Source: CAVRTM01 sp963724015
Lineage (GTDB): Bacteria; Actinomycetota; Actinomycetes; Actinomycetales; Dermatophilaceae
Length of the DNA stretch: 64,000 nucleotides
Assembly: GCA_963724015.1 (NCBI GenBank)
Contig: CAVRTM010000004.1
Span: 682,001-746,000 of the forward strand
Direction of reading: 5' to 3'
How positions within the stretch are numbered: the stretch's first letter is position 1; every line of letters starts with the position of its first letter. Shown piece after piece: positions 16,927 to 31,083 of this stretch. The position numbers and the translations under genes are program-made. The notes beneath the pieces were generated by a model. It had not been told where the DNA came from, searched no databases, and saw only the letters and a list, made by a program, of their open reading frames with translations.

Positions 16927-17643
16927 ATGCGACCCGCACGCGCAGCTTCCCGGACCCGCCCCCGCAAGGGGGCCGACGGCCCGTCGTACGCCGTGGCGGC
17001 GCTCGTGGCCGTGCTGGCGGCCGGTGGTGTGACCGCATGCGGCGGCTCCGGCGCCGCGCCTCAGCAGACCGCCAGCGCGTCGTCGCCCGCGGTGTCCAGC
17101 ACCTCGGCCCCGCCATCGGCCACGGCGGCCCAGGGCCCGGCGGCGCAGTGGGCGTCCGGCCTCTGCGCGGCGCTCGCCGCCTGGGAGGCCTCGGTCCGGG
17201 TGCAGGTGACTCGGCCGGGACCGACGCCGACCGTCACCGGGCAGTCGCCCTCGGAGCGGCTGAGGGGCGAGGTGCGGGCGCGCCTGAACGGCGTGGCCGA
17301 GGCGACCGACCAGCTCCGCTCGGAGCTGGAGCAGCTCGGGGCGCCCAGCACCGCGGCGGGCACCGCCGTTGCCAAGGAGCTGTCGGCCCTTTCCACCCGG
17401 CTGAAGGCGCACATCGTCGAGCTGCAGGACATGGCAGCCGCGCCGGTCGGCGGCGCGGGGGAGCTGCAGGCGCAGGCGGCGAAGGTCCGCGACATCGTCA
17501 GCACGGCGCTCGCCGACGTGCAGCAGACCGTCGGCCGGGTCACCGGCCTCGACCCGGCCGGGGAGCTCTCCACGGCGCTGGCGTCCGCGCCGGCCTGCCA
17601 GGTGCTCCGCCACGAGCAGTCGTCCGGCACCGCCTCGGAATGA
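16927..17643 (+). CDS. Putative lipoprotein with helical domain
   Basis: A 238-residue protein with a basic N-terminus, a hydrophobic stretch (VAALVAVLAAGGV) and a plausible lipobox VTAC at about residue 40, followed by a Ser/Thr/Ala-rich linker. The mature part is mostly helical (SERLRGEVRARLNGVAEATD, QAAKVRDIVSTALADVQQTV) with two cysteines. It is probably anchored on the outer face of the membrane. I do not recognise the family. The gene is framed by two hairpins with related arms, so it is likely monocistronic. Confidence 0.65.
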   Translation: MRPARAASRTRPRKGADGPSYAVAALVAVLAAGGVTACGGSGAAPQQTASASSPAVSSTSAPPSATAAQGPAAQWASGLCAALAAWEASVRVQVTRPGPTPTVTGQSPSERLRGEVRARLNGVAEATDQLRSELEQLGAPSTAAGTAVAKELSALSTRLKAHIVELQDMAAAPVGGAGELQAQAAKVRDIVSTALADVQQTVGRVTGLDPAGELSTALASAPACQVLRHEQSSGTASE

Positions 17644-17665
17644 GGACGGGGTCCGCGAGCACGCA

Positions 17666-17704
17666 CGCGGGGTGAGCCGCGGGGCCTTGCTCGCTCACCC
17701 CGCG
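17666..17704 (+). terminator. Hairpin terminator after the lipoprotein gene
   Basis: Perfect 12-bp arms CGCGGGGTGAGC and complement with a 15-base loop, 22 bp after the stop codon. The GGGTGAG core matches the arms of the hairpin upstream of the same gene. Confidence 0.65.
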
Positions 17705-17772
17705 GGGGTGAGGTGGACCGGCGATTGTCGGACGAGGCTTGACCACGGCAGACGACACCGGAGGAGGAAGCC

Positions 17773-18195
17773 ATGACCGGACACCAACACGTGGGAATGA
17801 CCAGCGCCACCGGCTGGGTGGGGTGGGTCGCGTTTGGCGCCGTGATGATGATGATGCTGGGAGTGCTCAACGCGATCAGCGGTATCGCCGCGATCTTCAA
17901 CGACGCGGTGTTCGTCACCGGCAGCCGCGGCGCGGTCATCTTCGACGTCACGACGTGGGGCTGGATCCACCTGATCCTCGGCCTGATCGTCATCGGCACA
18001 GGTCTGGCCCTGATGACGGGTGCCATGTGGGCGCGCATTGTCGGCACCGGCCTGGTCATGCTCAACATGGTGACCCAGCTGATCTTCCTGCCGGCCTATC
18101 CCTTCTGGGGACTGCTGATCATCGCCCTGGACGTGCTGGTCCTGTGGGCGATCATCGTGCACGGCTCGGAGATGAAGGAGGCCCGGGGCCACTGA
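17773..18195 (+). CDS. DUF7144 family four-helix membrane protein
   Basis: The 140-residue integral membrane protein has four hydrophobic helices: VGWVAFGAVMMMMLGVLNAI, IHLILGLIVIGTGLALM, IVGTGLVMLNMVTQLIFL and LLIIALDVLVLWAIIVHG. The short N-terminus and the helix 1 motif GxxxFAxxxMxxxGxxNAIxG are typical of this common actinobacterial family. Function is unknown. GGAGGAAG lies just before the ATG. Confidence 0.85.
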   Translation: MTGHQHVGMTSATGWVGWVAFGAVMMMMLGVLNAISGIAAIFNDAVFVTGSRGAVIFDVTTWGWIHLILGLIVIGTGLALMTGAMWARIVGTGLVMLNMVTQLIFLPAYPFWGLLIIALDVLVLWAIIVHGSEMKEARGH

Positions 18196-18293
18196 CGTCG
18201 GCCTCCGGGCGCCGCCGGGCGGGGTGTCCCGCTCAAGCGGCGTGCCGCGCCGACATACCGATGGACGGGCACCGCGCTGCGCGGCGCCTGAGG

Positions 18294-18319
18294 GGGGCGT
18301 CCGGTGGTCCGGACGCCCC
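18294..18319 (+). terminator. Compact terminator hairpin between DUF7144 and GNAT genes
   Basis: Perfect 11-bp arms GGGGCGTCCGG and complement with a TGGT loop, then TCTA. It separates the DUF7144 unit from the next gene. Confidence 0.6.
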
Positions 18320-18334
18320 TCTACGCTCGCTCCC

Positions 18335-18858
18335 ATGCCTCAGCTCATCACACCGACCACCCGCCTTCACGACTCCTGGCTCACAGCTCGTGATGAGTGG
18401 GGACCGGGAACCCACCAGGCCGGTACCGGGCTGCACGCCTCAGATGACGTGGACACCGCCGGCGGTTTCTCGGCCTGGGTGCAGCGGCTGCACCGGCAGG
18501 CGGACACCTCGGTCCCGCCCGAAGAGGGCCTCGTGCACGCCACCACTGGTGGATCGTGGAGAACGACATCTACTGCGGCGCCATCGCGCTGCGCCACAGT
18601 CTCAATGACTTCCTCCTCCGCGCCGGCGGCCACATCGGCTACGGCATCCGGCCTTCGGCCCGGAAGAAGGGGCTGGCCACGTGGGCTCTGGGAGCAGTTC
18701 TCCCGACGGCTCGCTCGTTGGGCCTGTCGCGGGTGCTCGTGACGTGTGATGACGACAACATCGGATCCGCGCGGACCATCGAGAACAACGGAGGCGTCCT
18801 GGAGAACGTCGCGGACACCGAGCTGGGACGCACGCGCCGCTACTGGATAGCGCTCTGA
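18335..18858 (+). pseudogene. GNAT N-acetyltransferase interrupted by one frameshift
   Basis: The first frame runs from ATG (TACGCT box seven bases upstream, no Shine-Dalgarno) through LHDSWLTARDEWGPGTHQ and GGFSAWVQRL to about 18545. The rest of the domain is in another frame: HWWIVENDIYCGAIALRH, HIGYGIRPSARKKGLATWAL (acetyl-CoA loop) and DDDNIGSARTIENNGGVLEN. Restoring one missing base near 18545 (probably a C in CCACCCACTGG) rejoins a normal acetyltransferase of about 174 residues. The substrate is unknown. Both halves keep conserved motifs, so the lesion is recent or a sequence error. Confidence 0.75.
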
Positions 18859-19037
18859 ATCGCGGCGGAGGGGGCTCTCGCTTGCGCATCGCATCACGAA
18901 CGTCTCACTCGATGAGGGCCGCCGGCGTGTCGTCGCCGTCACCGAACTGGACCCACCGCCCCGTCCTCGAACGCGAGGTCCAGGTGCCCCCCAGGTCCCG
19001 CGCGGAGGAAGGCGCGACGTCGTGGCACCATGCGCGC

Positions 19038-19979
19038 ATGCGCCTGGAGTACTGCAACCCCGTCCACGACGGCTACTTCGCCGACCCCTTCGTGATGAGG
19101 ACCGACGACGGCTACGTCGCCATCGGCACCGGGCGGAGCATCGAGGGCAAGGCGTTCGAGGTGCTGCGGTCGGAGGACCTCGTGCACTGGCGCAGCGTCG
19201 GCGGGGCGCTCGTCCCGCCGACGGGCCTGGGCACCGACTTCTGGGCTCCGGAGGTGGCGCACGCCGACGGCCGCTGGTGGATGTACTACTCGGTGGGCAC
19301 GGGTGACGCCGGGCACCACCTGCGGGTGGCGGTGGCCGACGACCCGACCGGCCCGTACCACGACCAGGGCGTGAACCTCACTCCCGACGAGCGGTTCGCG
19401 ATCGACCCCCACCCCTTCCAGGACCGCGACGGCGTGTGGTGGCTGTACTTCGCCCGCGACGTGCTGGAGGGGGAGCGGGTCGGCACCATGCTCGCCGTGC
19501 GCCGACTGGAGGGCATGGGCGCCCTGACCGGGCCCACCGTCACTGTCCTGGAGGCATCCGCCGACTGGCAGATCTACCAGCGCGACCGGCCCATGTACGG
19601 CGCCGTCCACGACTGGCACACGCTCGAGGGTCCGTTCGTCCGCGAGCACGACGGGCGGTACTACCTGTTCTACTCCGGCGGCTCGTGGCTGGAGCCGACG
19701 TACGGCGTGGCCTACGCCGTCGCGGACCGGCCCGAGGGCCCGTGGGTCGAGCCCGCCGGCTCCGAGCCGTTGCTGCGCACGGTCCCGGACACGGTGGTCG
19801 GGCCGGGGCACAACAGCGTCGTGACGACGCCGGAGGGGCTGGACGTGATGGTCTACCACGCCTGGGACCCGGCACAGACCCGTCGCCGGCTGTGCATCGA
19901 CCCCATCGCCTGGTCCGACGGGCGCCCCGTGGTCCTCGGCCCCACCTCCGAGCCGGTCTCGCTGATGCGCACCTGCTGA
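19038..19979 (+). CDS. Glycoside hydrolase family 43 protein
   Basis: A 313-residue five-bladed beta-propeller without a signal peptide. Asp16 in GYFADPF is the expected general base, the Asp of AIDPHPF the pKa modulator, and Glu197 in HTLEGPF the general acid. WAPEVAH and FYSGGSW are further family signatures. GH43 enzymes act on arabinose- or xylose-containing oligosaccharides, so this one belongs functionally with the esterase and mannosidase 3-7 kb upstream. The start ATG has only a weak ribosome-binding site. About 180 bp upstream are gene-free apart from a 20-codon minus-strand fragment (RWVQFGDGDDTPAALIE). Confidence 0.88.
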   Translation: MRLEYCNPVHDGYFADPFVMRTDDGYVAIGTGRSIEGKAFEVLRSEDLVHWRSVGGALVPPTGLGTDFWAPEVAHADGRWWMYYSVGTGDAGHHLRVAVADDPTGPYHDQGVNLTPDERFAIDPHPFQDRDGVWWLYFARDVLEGERVGTMLAVRRLEGMGALTGPTVTVLEASADWQIYQRDRPMYGAVHDWHTLEGPFVREHDGRYYLFYSGGSWLEPTYGVAYAVADRPEGPWVEPAGSEPLLRTVPDTVVGPGHNSVVTTPEGLDVMVYHAWDPAQTRRRLCIDPIAWSDGRPVVLGPTSEPVSLMRTC

Positions 19980-20051
19980 CGCGCACCTGCCGGCCACGGG
20001 CCGGCCGACCACGGCGTCGGCCGGGTCCGCTGCGGATCCGCAGCCCGGCCC

Positions 20052-21197
20052 TCAGGGGTTGACCGACAGGAAGACGAAGGCGGCCAGGAGCACCAGGTGC
20101 ACGATGCCCTGGAGGCGGGTCGCCCGGCCGGGCACCACGGTCAGCACGCTGACGACGACGGTCAGCGCCAGCAGCACCATCTGCGTCGCGCCCAGGCCGA
20201 GCAGCAACGGCCCGCTCAGCCAGATGGTCGCCACGGCGATCGCGGGGATCGTCAGGCCGATGCTGGCCATCGCCGAGCCGAGCGCCAGGTTGAGGCTGGT
20301 CTGCACGCGGTTGCGGCGCGCGGCCCGGACCGCCGCGAGCGTCTCCGGCAGCAGGACCAGCACGGCGATGACGACACCGACGAACGACGGCGGGAACCCG
20401 ACGGCGGCGACACCGGCCTCGATGGCGGGGGACTCCACCTTGGCGAGCCCGACGACGGCCACCAGCGCCATGGCGAGGAGCCCGAGGCTGCGCAGCGCCT
20501 CCCGCCCGGACGGTGGCTCCGCGTGCGTCTCGAGGTCCGGGCCGGCCGCACTCCCGAGGGCCGCACTGGTCTCCTCACCGGCACGGGCAGTGCCCGGGAC
20601 GGGAACCGGCAGGAAGAAGTCCCGGTGGCGGACCGTCTGGGTGAGGACGAACGCGCCGTACAGCACCAGGGAGGCTGCGGCAGCGAAGGTGAGCTGCGCC
20701 GGGCTGAACTCCGGTCCGGTGCGGCTGGAGGTGAAGCTGGGCAGCACCAGGCTGAGCGTGGCCAGCGAGGTGACCGTGGCGAGCGCCGCCCCGGTGCCCT
20801 CCGCGTTGAACAGCATGAGGCCGTGACGCATCGCACCCACCAGCAGCGAGAGGCCGAGGATCCCGTTGACCGTGATCATCACCGCGGCGAAGACGGTGTC
20901 GCGGGCCAGGGACGCCGACTCCGGGCCTCCGGAGACCATCAGCGTGAGGATCAGCGCCACCTCGATCACGGTGACGGCCACGGCGAGGACCAGCGACCCG
21001 AAGGGCTCTCCGACCCGGTGGGCCACCACCTCGGCATGGTGCACGGCGGACAGCACCGCTGCGGCGAGGACCAGCGCCACGAGCGTGACCGGCAGCGGGC
21101 CGAGCGCCCGTCCCCACGTCAGGACGAGCGCCACGACGGCCACGACCGGGACCACGGTCGACCAGGCGGGAACGAACGGGCGTCTCGTGGCAACCAT
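20052..21197 (-). CDS. Calcium/proton antiporter (CaCA/ChaA type)
   Basis: The 381-residue polytopic protein has about 11 helices. Two internal alpha-repeat motifs are visible, VAVTVIEVALILTLM (acidic residue in the first repeat) and VVIAVLVLLPETLAAVRAA (GxxExLP-like second repeat). This places it with ChaA-type Ca2+(Na+)/H+ exchangers of the plasma membrane. A Pro/Glu-rich cytoplasmic loop (about residues 195-225) divides the two halves. MVATRRPFVP was chosen as start because the upstream extension is polar and has no membrane character. Confidence 0.88.
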   Translation of the reverse strand: MVATRRPFVPAWSTVVPVVAVVALVLTWGRALGPLPVTLVALVLAAAVLSAVHHAEVVAHRVGEPFGSLVLAVAVTVIEVALILTLMVSGGPESASLARDTVFAAVMITVNGILGLSLLVGAMRHGLMLFNAEGTGAALATVTSLATLSLVLPSFTSSRTGPEFSPAQLTFAAAASLVLYGAFVLTQTVRHRDFFLPVPVPGTARAGEETSAALGSAAGPDLETHAEPPSGREALRSLGLLAMALVAVVGLAKVESPAIEAGVAAVGFPPSFVGVVIAVLVLLPETLAAVRAARRNRVQTSLNLALGSAMASIGLTIPAIAVATIWLSGPLLLGLGATQMVLLALTVVVSVLTVVPGRATRLQGIVHLVLLAAFVFLSVNP

Positions 21198-21283
21198 GGC
21201 CCCAACCCTTCCAGACCGCCCGGTCCGGCGGTCATCCGTCCACGGCACGCCACGGACCGGGGCGCGCTGCAACAGCAAGGAGG

Positions 21284-22561
21284 TCAGCCCGGGAAGAAGC
21301 GGTCCACCAGGGCGTTGCGGAACTTGCCAGCGGGGTCGCGTCGGCGCAGAAGCGCCGCGAAGTCGTCATACCGGCGGTAGAGCCCTGCCACCTCCTGCGC
21401 CGGCACGGTCGACACCTTGGCCCAGTGCGGACGGGCCGCGTACGGCGCGAGCGCGGCCTCCACCGCGGGCAGGACCGCGGCGACGGCCGTGGCGTCGGGC
21501 CGCCAGGTGAAGTGGAACGCGACGCTGTCGCGCTCGTGGGCCGGGCTGATCCAGAGGTCGTCGGCGGCGATGGTGCGGATCTCGCTGCTCTGCACCACCG
21601 GCGCGACCAGGGGGGCCAGCGTGCGCAGGGCACGCCAGGCGTCGAGGGCGGCCTCGCGGGGCACGAAGTACTCCGACTGCAGCTCGTCACCGCTGCTGGG
21701 GGTGAACTCGACGCGGAAGTGTGCGAGCCGCTCGTGCCACGGCCCCGGCACGCCTTCCTGCGGGGTGCAGTTCACCGGTGGCATGCCCGGTGTCATGTGG
21801 CGCGGCCCGTCGGCCAGGCGGCCGCCCATCCAGCGGGCCCCGGAGGACCAGGGTGCGGCCCCGTCGTCGACCCGGTGCTTCAGCCACGCCTGGTGCAGCT
21901 CGGCCCCGGCCCAGGTGCTGAACAGGCTGACGCTGTAGGCGGCGGAGAGGATCTCGTCGAAGTGGCGGTCGAGCTCGGCCTCGGGCAGGTCGTCGTAGAC
22001 CACCTGCCGCACGTCGAAGGTCGGCACCACGTCCAGGGTCAGGGTCGTGACGATCCCCAGCGACCCGAGGCCGACGACGCTGCCGGCGAGCTCGTCGCCG
22101 TCCGCCTCGCGGCTGACGTGGGCCAGCGAGCCGTCGGCGGTCACCATGTCGAGCGCCGAGACCGACGTGGCGAGAACGCCGTTCGCCCGCCCCGAGCCGT
22201 GGGTGCCGGTCGCGCAGGCGCCACCCACCGAGATGTGCGGCAGCGAGCCGAGGTTGGGCAGCGCGAACCCGTGCCGTTGCAGGTACGCCGCGAGCTCGCC
22301 GTAGCGGACCCCCGCGCCCACGGTCACGGCCTGCCGCTCGGGATCCAGGGACAGCCCGGCCGGCATCGCGGCCAGCGAGACCGAGTCCCCCGTCGTGTCG
22401 GCGATCGCGTTGAAGGAGTGGCCGGTCCCCCGCGCGCGGATCCGCCCGCTGGACGCGACCAGCTCCTGCAGCTCGGGCACGCTGGACGGGTTGGAGAAGC
22501 GTGCGGCGCTGTAGACGACGTTGCCCGCCCAGTTCGTCGGACGCAGGTCCCGGGCGCTCAT
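21284..22561 (-). CDS. Alditol (xylitol) oxidase-like flavoprotein
   Basis: 425 residues of the VAO/GlcD flavoprotein fold. The N-terminus TNWAGNVVYSA, the FAD-linking His48 in RARGTGHSFN, NLGSLPHISVGGACATGTHG and VVGLGSLGIVTTLTLDV match Streptomyces alditol oxidase. That enzyme carries covalent FAD and oxidises xylitol, sorbitol or glycerol with release of H2O2. The C-terminal cap contains EYFVPREAALDAWRAL, and the protein ends FRNALVDRFFPG. The start codon overlaps the stop of the homocysteine methyltransferase gene (ATGA), so they form a coupled operon. Sugar-lactone oxidase is the alternative call. Confidence 0.87.
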   Translation of the reverse strand: MSARDLRPTNWAGNVVYSAARFSNPSSVPELQELVASSGRIRARGTGHSFNAIADTTGDSVSLAAMPAGLSLDPERQAVTVGAGVRYGELAAYLQRHGFALPNLGSLPHISVGGACATGTHGSGRANGVLATSVSALDMVTADGSLAHVSREADGDELAGSVVGLGSLGIVTTLTLDVVPTFDVRQVVYDDLPEAELDRHFDEILSAAYSVSLFSTWAGAELHQAWLKHRVDDGAAPWSSGARWMGGRLADGPRHMTPGMPPVNCTPQEGVPGPWHERLAHFRVEFTPSSGDELQSEYFVPREAALDAWRALRTLAPLVAPVVQSSEIRTIAADDLWISPAHERDSVAFHFTWRPDATAVAAVLPAVEAALAPYAARPHWAKVSTVPAQEVAGLYRRYDDFAALLRRRDPAGKFRNALVDRFFPG

Positions 22562-23484
22562 CGCGCACCCACGGCGACGCCGACCGCGGCGATGCTGTCG
22601 GGCAGCACCCGGCAGCACCCACCCACCAGCCGCGCCCCGGCCGCCGTCCACTGCTGCACCGAGGACGCGGCGAAGGCGGGGGGACCGTGCCAGGCCCGTG
22701 CGAGGGCGTCCCACGTCTCGCCGCTGTTGGGGTAGGCCACGGCCGGCTTCCCGCTCAGGGCGACGGCGCGGGACACGAGCTCGGCGACGTCGGCGGGGTC
22801 CACGCAGTTGACGCCCACGGCGACCACCTCGGGCACGTCCGCGGCCATCGCGAACGCCTCGTCCACGGGCTCGCCGGCACGCGTCGTCGTACCGGTGCAC
22901 GTCACCGACAGCCAGCACGGCGCGCCCGTCCCGTCCACCTCGGCCAGCAGCGCCTCCACCTCGGCCAGGCAGGGGATCGTCTCGAGCGCCAGCACGTCGG
23001 CGGTCGTGTCCATCAGCGTCTCCAGGCGCGGCCGGTGCCAGGCCCGCAGCTCGGCCACCGAGCGGCCGTAGTCGCCGCGGTACTCCGACCCGTCGGCCAG
23101 CGCGGCGCCGTACGGCCCGACGGAGGCGGCCACCCACCGGGGCCGGCCCGGCGGCATCGCACAGCGCGCCTGCTCCGCCAGCTCCACGCTGCGCCGCAGG
23201 GCCGAGGCGGCGTCCTCGGGGCCGAGGCCCTGCGCCGCGAAGCCGGAGAAGGACACCTGGTACGACGCGGTCGTCGCGACCTGGGCGCCGGCGGCGAAGA
23301 AGTCCCGGTGCGCCGCGACGACCGCGTCCGGCCGGTCGAGGAGCAGGCCGGCCGACCAGAGGGCTGAGGACAGGTCGTGCCCGCACGCCTCCAGCGCGGT
23401 CGCCAGCCCGCCGTCCAGGACGACGACGCCATCCCCGAGGGCGCGGGCCAGGGAGGGGGAGTCGGTGCAGCGGGTTGACCTCAC
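22558..23484 (-). CDS. mmuM: Homocysteine S-methyltransferase
   Basis: The 308-residue TIM-barrel protein has the three zinc-binding cysteines expected of MmuM/YagD enzymes: GVNCVDP and GGCCR near the C-terminus. It also has the N-terminal VVLDGGLATALE substrate loop and TASYQVSF. It transfers a methyl group from S-methylmethionine (or AdoMet) to homocysteine, giving methionine. No transporter mmuP is adjacent. GTG at 23484 was chosen from the family N-terminus; the open frame extends much further upstream without similarity. Stop codon overlaps the oxidase start. Confidence 0.9.
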   Translation of the reverse strand: MRSTRCTDSPSLARALGDGVVVLDGGLATALEACGHDLSSALWSAGLLLDRPDAVVAAHRDFFAAGAQVATTASYQVSFSGFAAQGLGPEDAASALRRSVELAEQARCAMPPGRPRWVAASVGPYGAALADGSEYRGDYGRSVAELRAWHRPRLETLMDTTADVLALETIPCLAEVEALLAEVDGTGAPCWLSVTCTGTTTRAGEPVDEAFAMAADVPEVVAVGVNCVDPADVAELVSRAVALSGKPAVAYPNSGETWDALARAWHGPPAFAASSVQQWTAAGARLVGGCCRVLPDSIAAVGVAVGAR

Positions 23485-23569
23485 GGGCCCATCCTCGCGC
23501 AGGTCCCGTTGGCCGGTTGGGCCGCGGCGGGGCAGGGTAGGGAACCGACCCGTCCACGAGAGGAACACC

Positions 23570-23827
23570 ATGAGCGACACAGGCCACGACGACGCCGTAC
23601 CGACCGACACCCTCGCCGAGGGCGAGGCGAGCGGCGACGCGCGTTCCGGAGCGGTGAGCGACGAGGTCGACGCGCGCCTGGACGGCGACGAGGCGGTCAC
23701 CGACGACGGCGGCCGCCAGGACCTCGGCGGCGGCGGGACCGGTCCCCGGGGCGACGACGAGACGGTGTCCGCGGACGACCTCACCGAGCTGCAGGACGAA
23801 CCCACCGCGGTGGAGCCCACCGACTGA
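23570..23827 (+). CDS. Acidic hypothetical protein, 85 aa
   Basis: A small, very acidic, probably disordered protein (SDTGHDDAVPTDTLAEGEAS, then DEVDARLDGDEAVTDDGG). It resembles the other acidic ORF at 16.5 kb in composition, not in sequence. GAGAGGAACACC precedes the ATG, and a TAGGGA box lies about 30 bp upstream. No function can be proposed. Confidence 0.5.
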   Translation: MSDTGHDDAVPTDTLAEGEASGDARSGAVSDEVDARLDGDEAVTDDGGRQDLGGGGTGPRGDDETVSADDLTELQDEPTAVEPTD

Positions 23828-23948
23828 TGCCGGGCGGTCGGGTCAGGGGAATACTCGCGAGTAGGGCGCGGCCCTGAGAGGGTGAGGGCCGGAGCCCGGG
23901 CTCGAAGGTTTGCTCGTGCAGGACGCGTGGTCACAGGAGGCGCAGTCG

Positions 23949-29453
<5,505 letters not shown>

Positions 29454-29510
29454 AATCGGGTACAGGATGCGTGCCGTGGGAACACGCGCCGTCCGGCAGA
29501 TCGTCGAGGG

Positions 29511-29554
29511 GGACGGCTCGGACCACGGAACGTGGTGCGGGCCGTCCTTTCCTT
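29511..29554 (+). terminator. Terminator or attenuator between the carboxylase gene and ndh
   Basis: Arms of 16 bases (GGACGGCTCGGACCAC against GTGGTGCGGGCCGTCC) pair with one G-U and one mismatch around a GGAAC loop, followed by TTTCCTT. It ends the carboxylase transcript and could also attenuate ndh, whose start lies about 45 bp on. Confidence 0.6.
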
Positions 29555-29598
29555 GTCGGCGTCGCGTCGGACCAGCAATGACGAACGAGAGGCAGACC

Positions 29599-30993
29599 GT
29601 GAGCACCAACGCACCGACCAGCGAGCGACACCATGTGGTGGTCATCGGGTCCGGGTTCGGCGGCCTCTTCGCCACCCAGGCCCTGAAGGACGCCGACGTC
29701 GACGTGACGCTGGTCGCCAAGACGACCCAGCACCTGTTCCAGCCGCTGCTGTACCAGGTCGCCACGGGCATCCTGTCCGAGGGCGAGATCGCCCCGTCGA
29801 CCCGTGAGGTGCTCAACCGCCAGGACAACGCGACGGTGGTGCTGAGCGAGGTGACCCGCATCGACCTCGAGGCGCGCACCGTGACGGCCAAGCTGCTGGA
29901 CCGCCACCACTACCTCTCCTACGACAGCCTCATCGTCGCGGCCGGCGCGGGCCAGTCCTACTTCGGCAACGACCACTTCGCCGAGTTCGCCCCGGGCATG
30001 AAGAGCATCGACGACGCGCTGGAGCTGCGCGGCCGCATCTTCGGCAGCTTCGAGCTGGCCGAGGTGGCCGACGACCCGGTCGAGCGCGAGCGGCTGATGA
30101 CGTTCGTCGTCGTCGGCGCGGGCCCGACGGGCGTCGAGATGGCCGGGCAGATCGCCGAGCTCTCCCACCGCACGCTGCGTCGGGACTTCCGCCGGATCGA
30201 CACCCGCGACGCCCGCGTCATCCTGCTCGACTTCGCCCCGAGCGTGCTCGGCGCGTTCGGTGACCGCCTCGGCGCCAAGGCGGCCGACAAGCTGCGTGAC
30301 ATCGGTGTGGAGCTGCAGCTCGGCTCCAAGGTGGTCAACGTCGACGCCACCGGCATCGAGGTCGAGGACTCCGACGGCACGCACCGCCGGATCGACTCGG
30401 TCTGCAAGGTCTGGGCGGCGGGCGTCCAGGCCAGCCCCCTGGGCAAGATGCTGGCCGACCAGTCCGGCGCGGGCATCGACCGTGCCGGCCGGGTCCTGGT
30501 CAACCCCGACCTGACGCTGCCCGGGCACCCCGAGGTCTACGTCGTCGGCGACATGATGTCGCTGGACAAGCTCCCCGGCGTGGCGCAGGTCGCCATCCAG
30601 GGCGGTCGGCACGCCGCCAGGGCGATCAAGGCGCGCGTCGCCGGTCAGCCGGCCGGTGAGCCGTTCCACTACCACGACAAGGGCAGCATGGCGACGATCT
30701 CGCGGTTCAGCGCCGTCGCGAGCATCGGCAAGATCCGCCTCAGCGGCTTTCTCGCGTGGGTCATGTGGCTGGGGGTACACCTCGTCTACATCATCGGCTT
30801 CAAGAGCCGGATCACCACGCTGCTGCACTGGGCGGTCAGCTTCGTCGGCCGCGGCCGGTCCGAGCGCACGATGACCCAGCAGCAGATGTTCGCCCGGCTG
30901 GCGCTGCAGCACCTCGGCGACGACTTCCAGCCCAGCATGGAGCGCTCCACCCGCCCCGACGCCACGACGCTGACCGGGCGCGAGCACATCTGA
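29599..30993 (+). CDS. ndh: Type II NADH dehydrogenase
   Basis: About 464 residues with two Rossmann motifs: FAD-binding VVVIGSGFGGLFATQAL at the N-terminus and NADH-binding FVVVGAGPTGVEMAGQIAEL near residue 175. The quinone-site signature is AIQGGRHAA. A C-terminal hydrophobic hairpin (FLAWVMWLGVHLVYIIGF) anchors the enzyme to the cytoplasmic face of the membrane. It passes electrons from NADH to menaquinone without pumping protons. GTG at 29599 has GAGG six bases upstream; ATG at 29578 is in frame and would add seven residues but lacks a site. Confidence 0.92.
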   Translation: MSTNAPTSERHHVVVIGSGFGGLFATQALKDADVDVTLVAKTTQHLFQPLLYQVATGILSEGEIAPSTREVLNRQDNATVVLSEVTRIDLEARTVTAKLLDRHHYLSYDSLIVAAGAGQSYFGNDHFAEFAPGMKSIDDALELRGRIFGSFELAEVADDPVERERLMTFVVVGAGPTGVEMAGQIAELSHRTLRRDFRRIDTRDARVILLDFAPSVLGAFGDRLGAKAADKLRDIGVELQLGSKVVNVDATGIEVEDSDGTHRRIDSVCKVWAAGVQASPLGKMLADQSGAGIDRAGRVLVNPDLTLPGHPEVYVVGDMMSLDKLPGVAQVAIQGGRHAARAIKARVAGQPAGEPFHYHDKGSMATISRFSAVASIGKIRLSGFLAWVMWLGVHLVYIIGFKSRITTLLHWAVSFVGRGRSERTMTQQQMFARLALQHLGDDFQPSMERSTRPDATTLTGREHI

Positions 30994-31083
30994 CCCTGAC
31001 CTCGGGGCGGCCGCGACGGCCGGCCGTCCCGACGTGTCGGTGCCGCCTGACGACTCGGCGGGCCGGTGCACCACAATGGGCCG

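Noticed and set aside
18905..18970. Minus-strand fragment RWVQFGDGDDTPAALIE upstream of GH43
   Set aside because: Protein-like but only about 20 codons with no extension; could be chance. Too little to call a gene remnant.
29454..29598. Riboswitch between the carboxylase gene and ndh
   Set aside because: Only a simple hairpin with a T-rich tail is visible; no conserved riboswitch core is recognisable.
30994..31083. Possible terminator after ndh (GACGGCCGGCCGTC)
   Set aside because: Short self-complementary GC run without a stable extended stem or T tract; such palindromes are frequent at this GC content.
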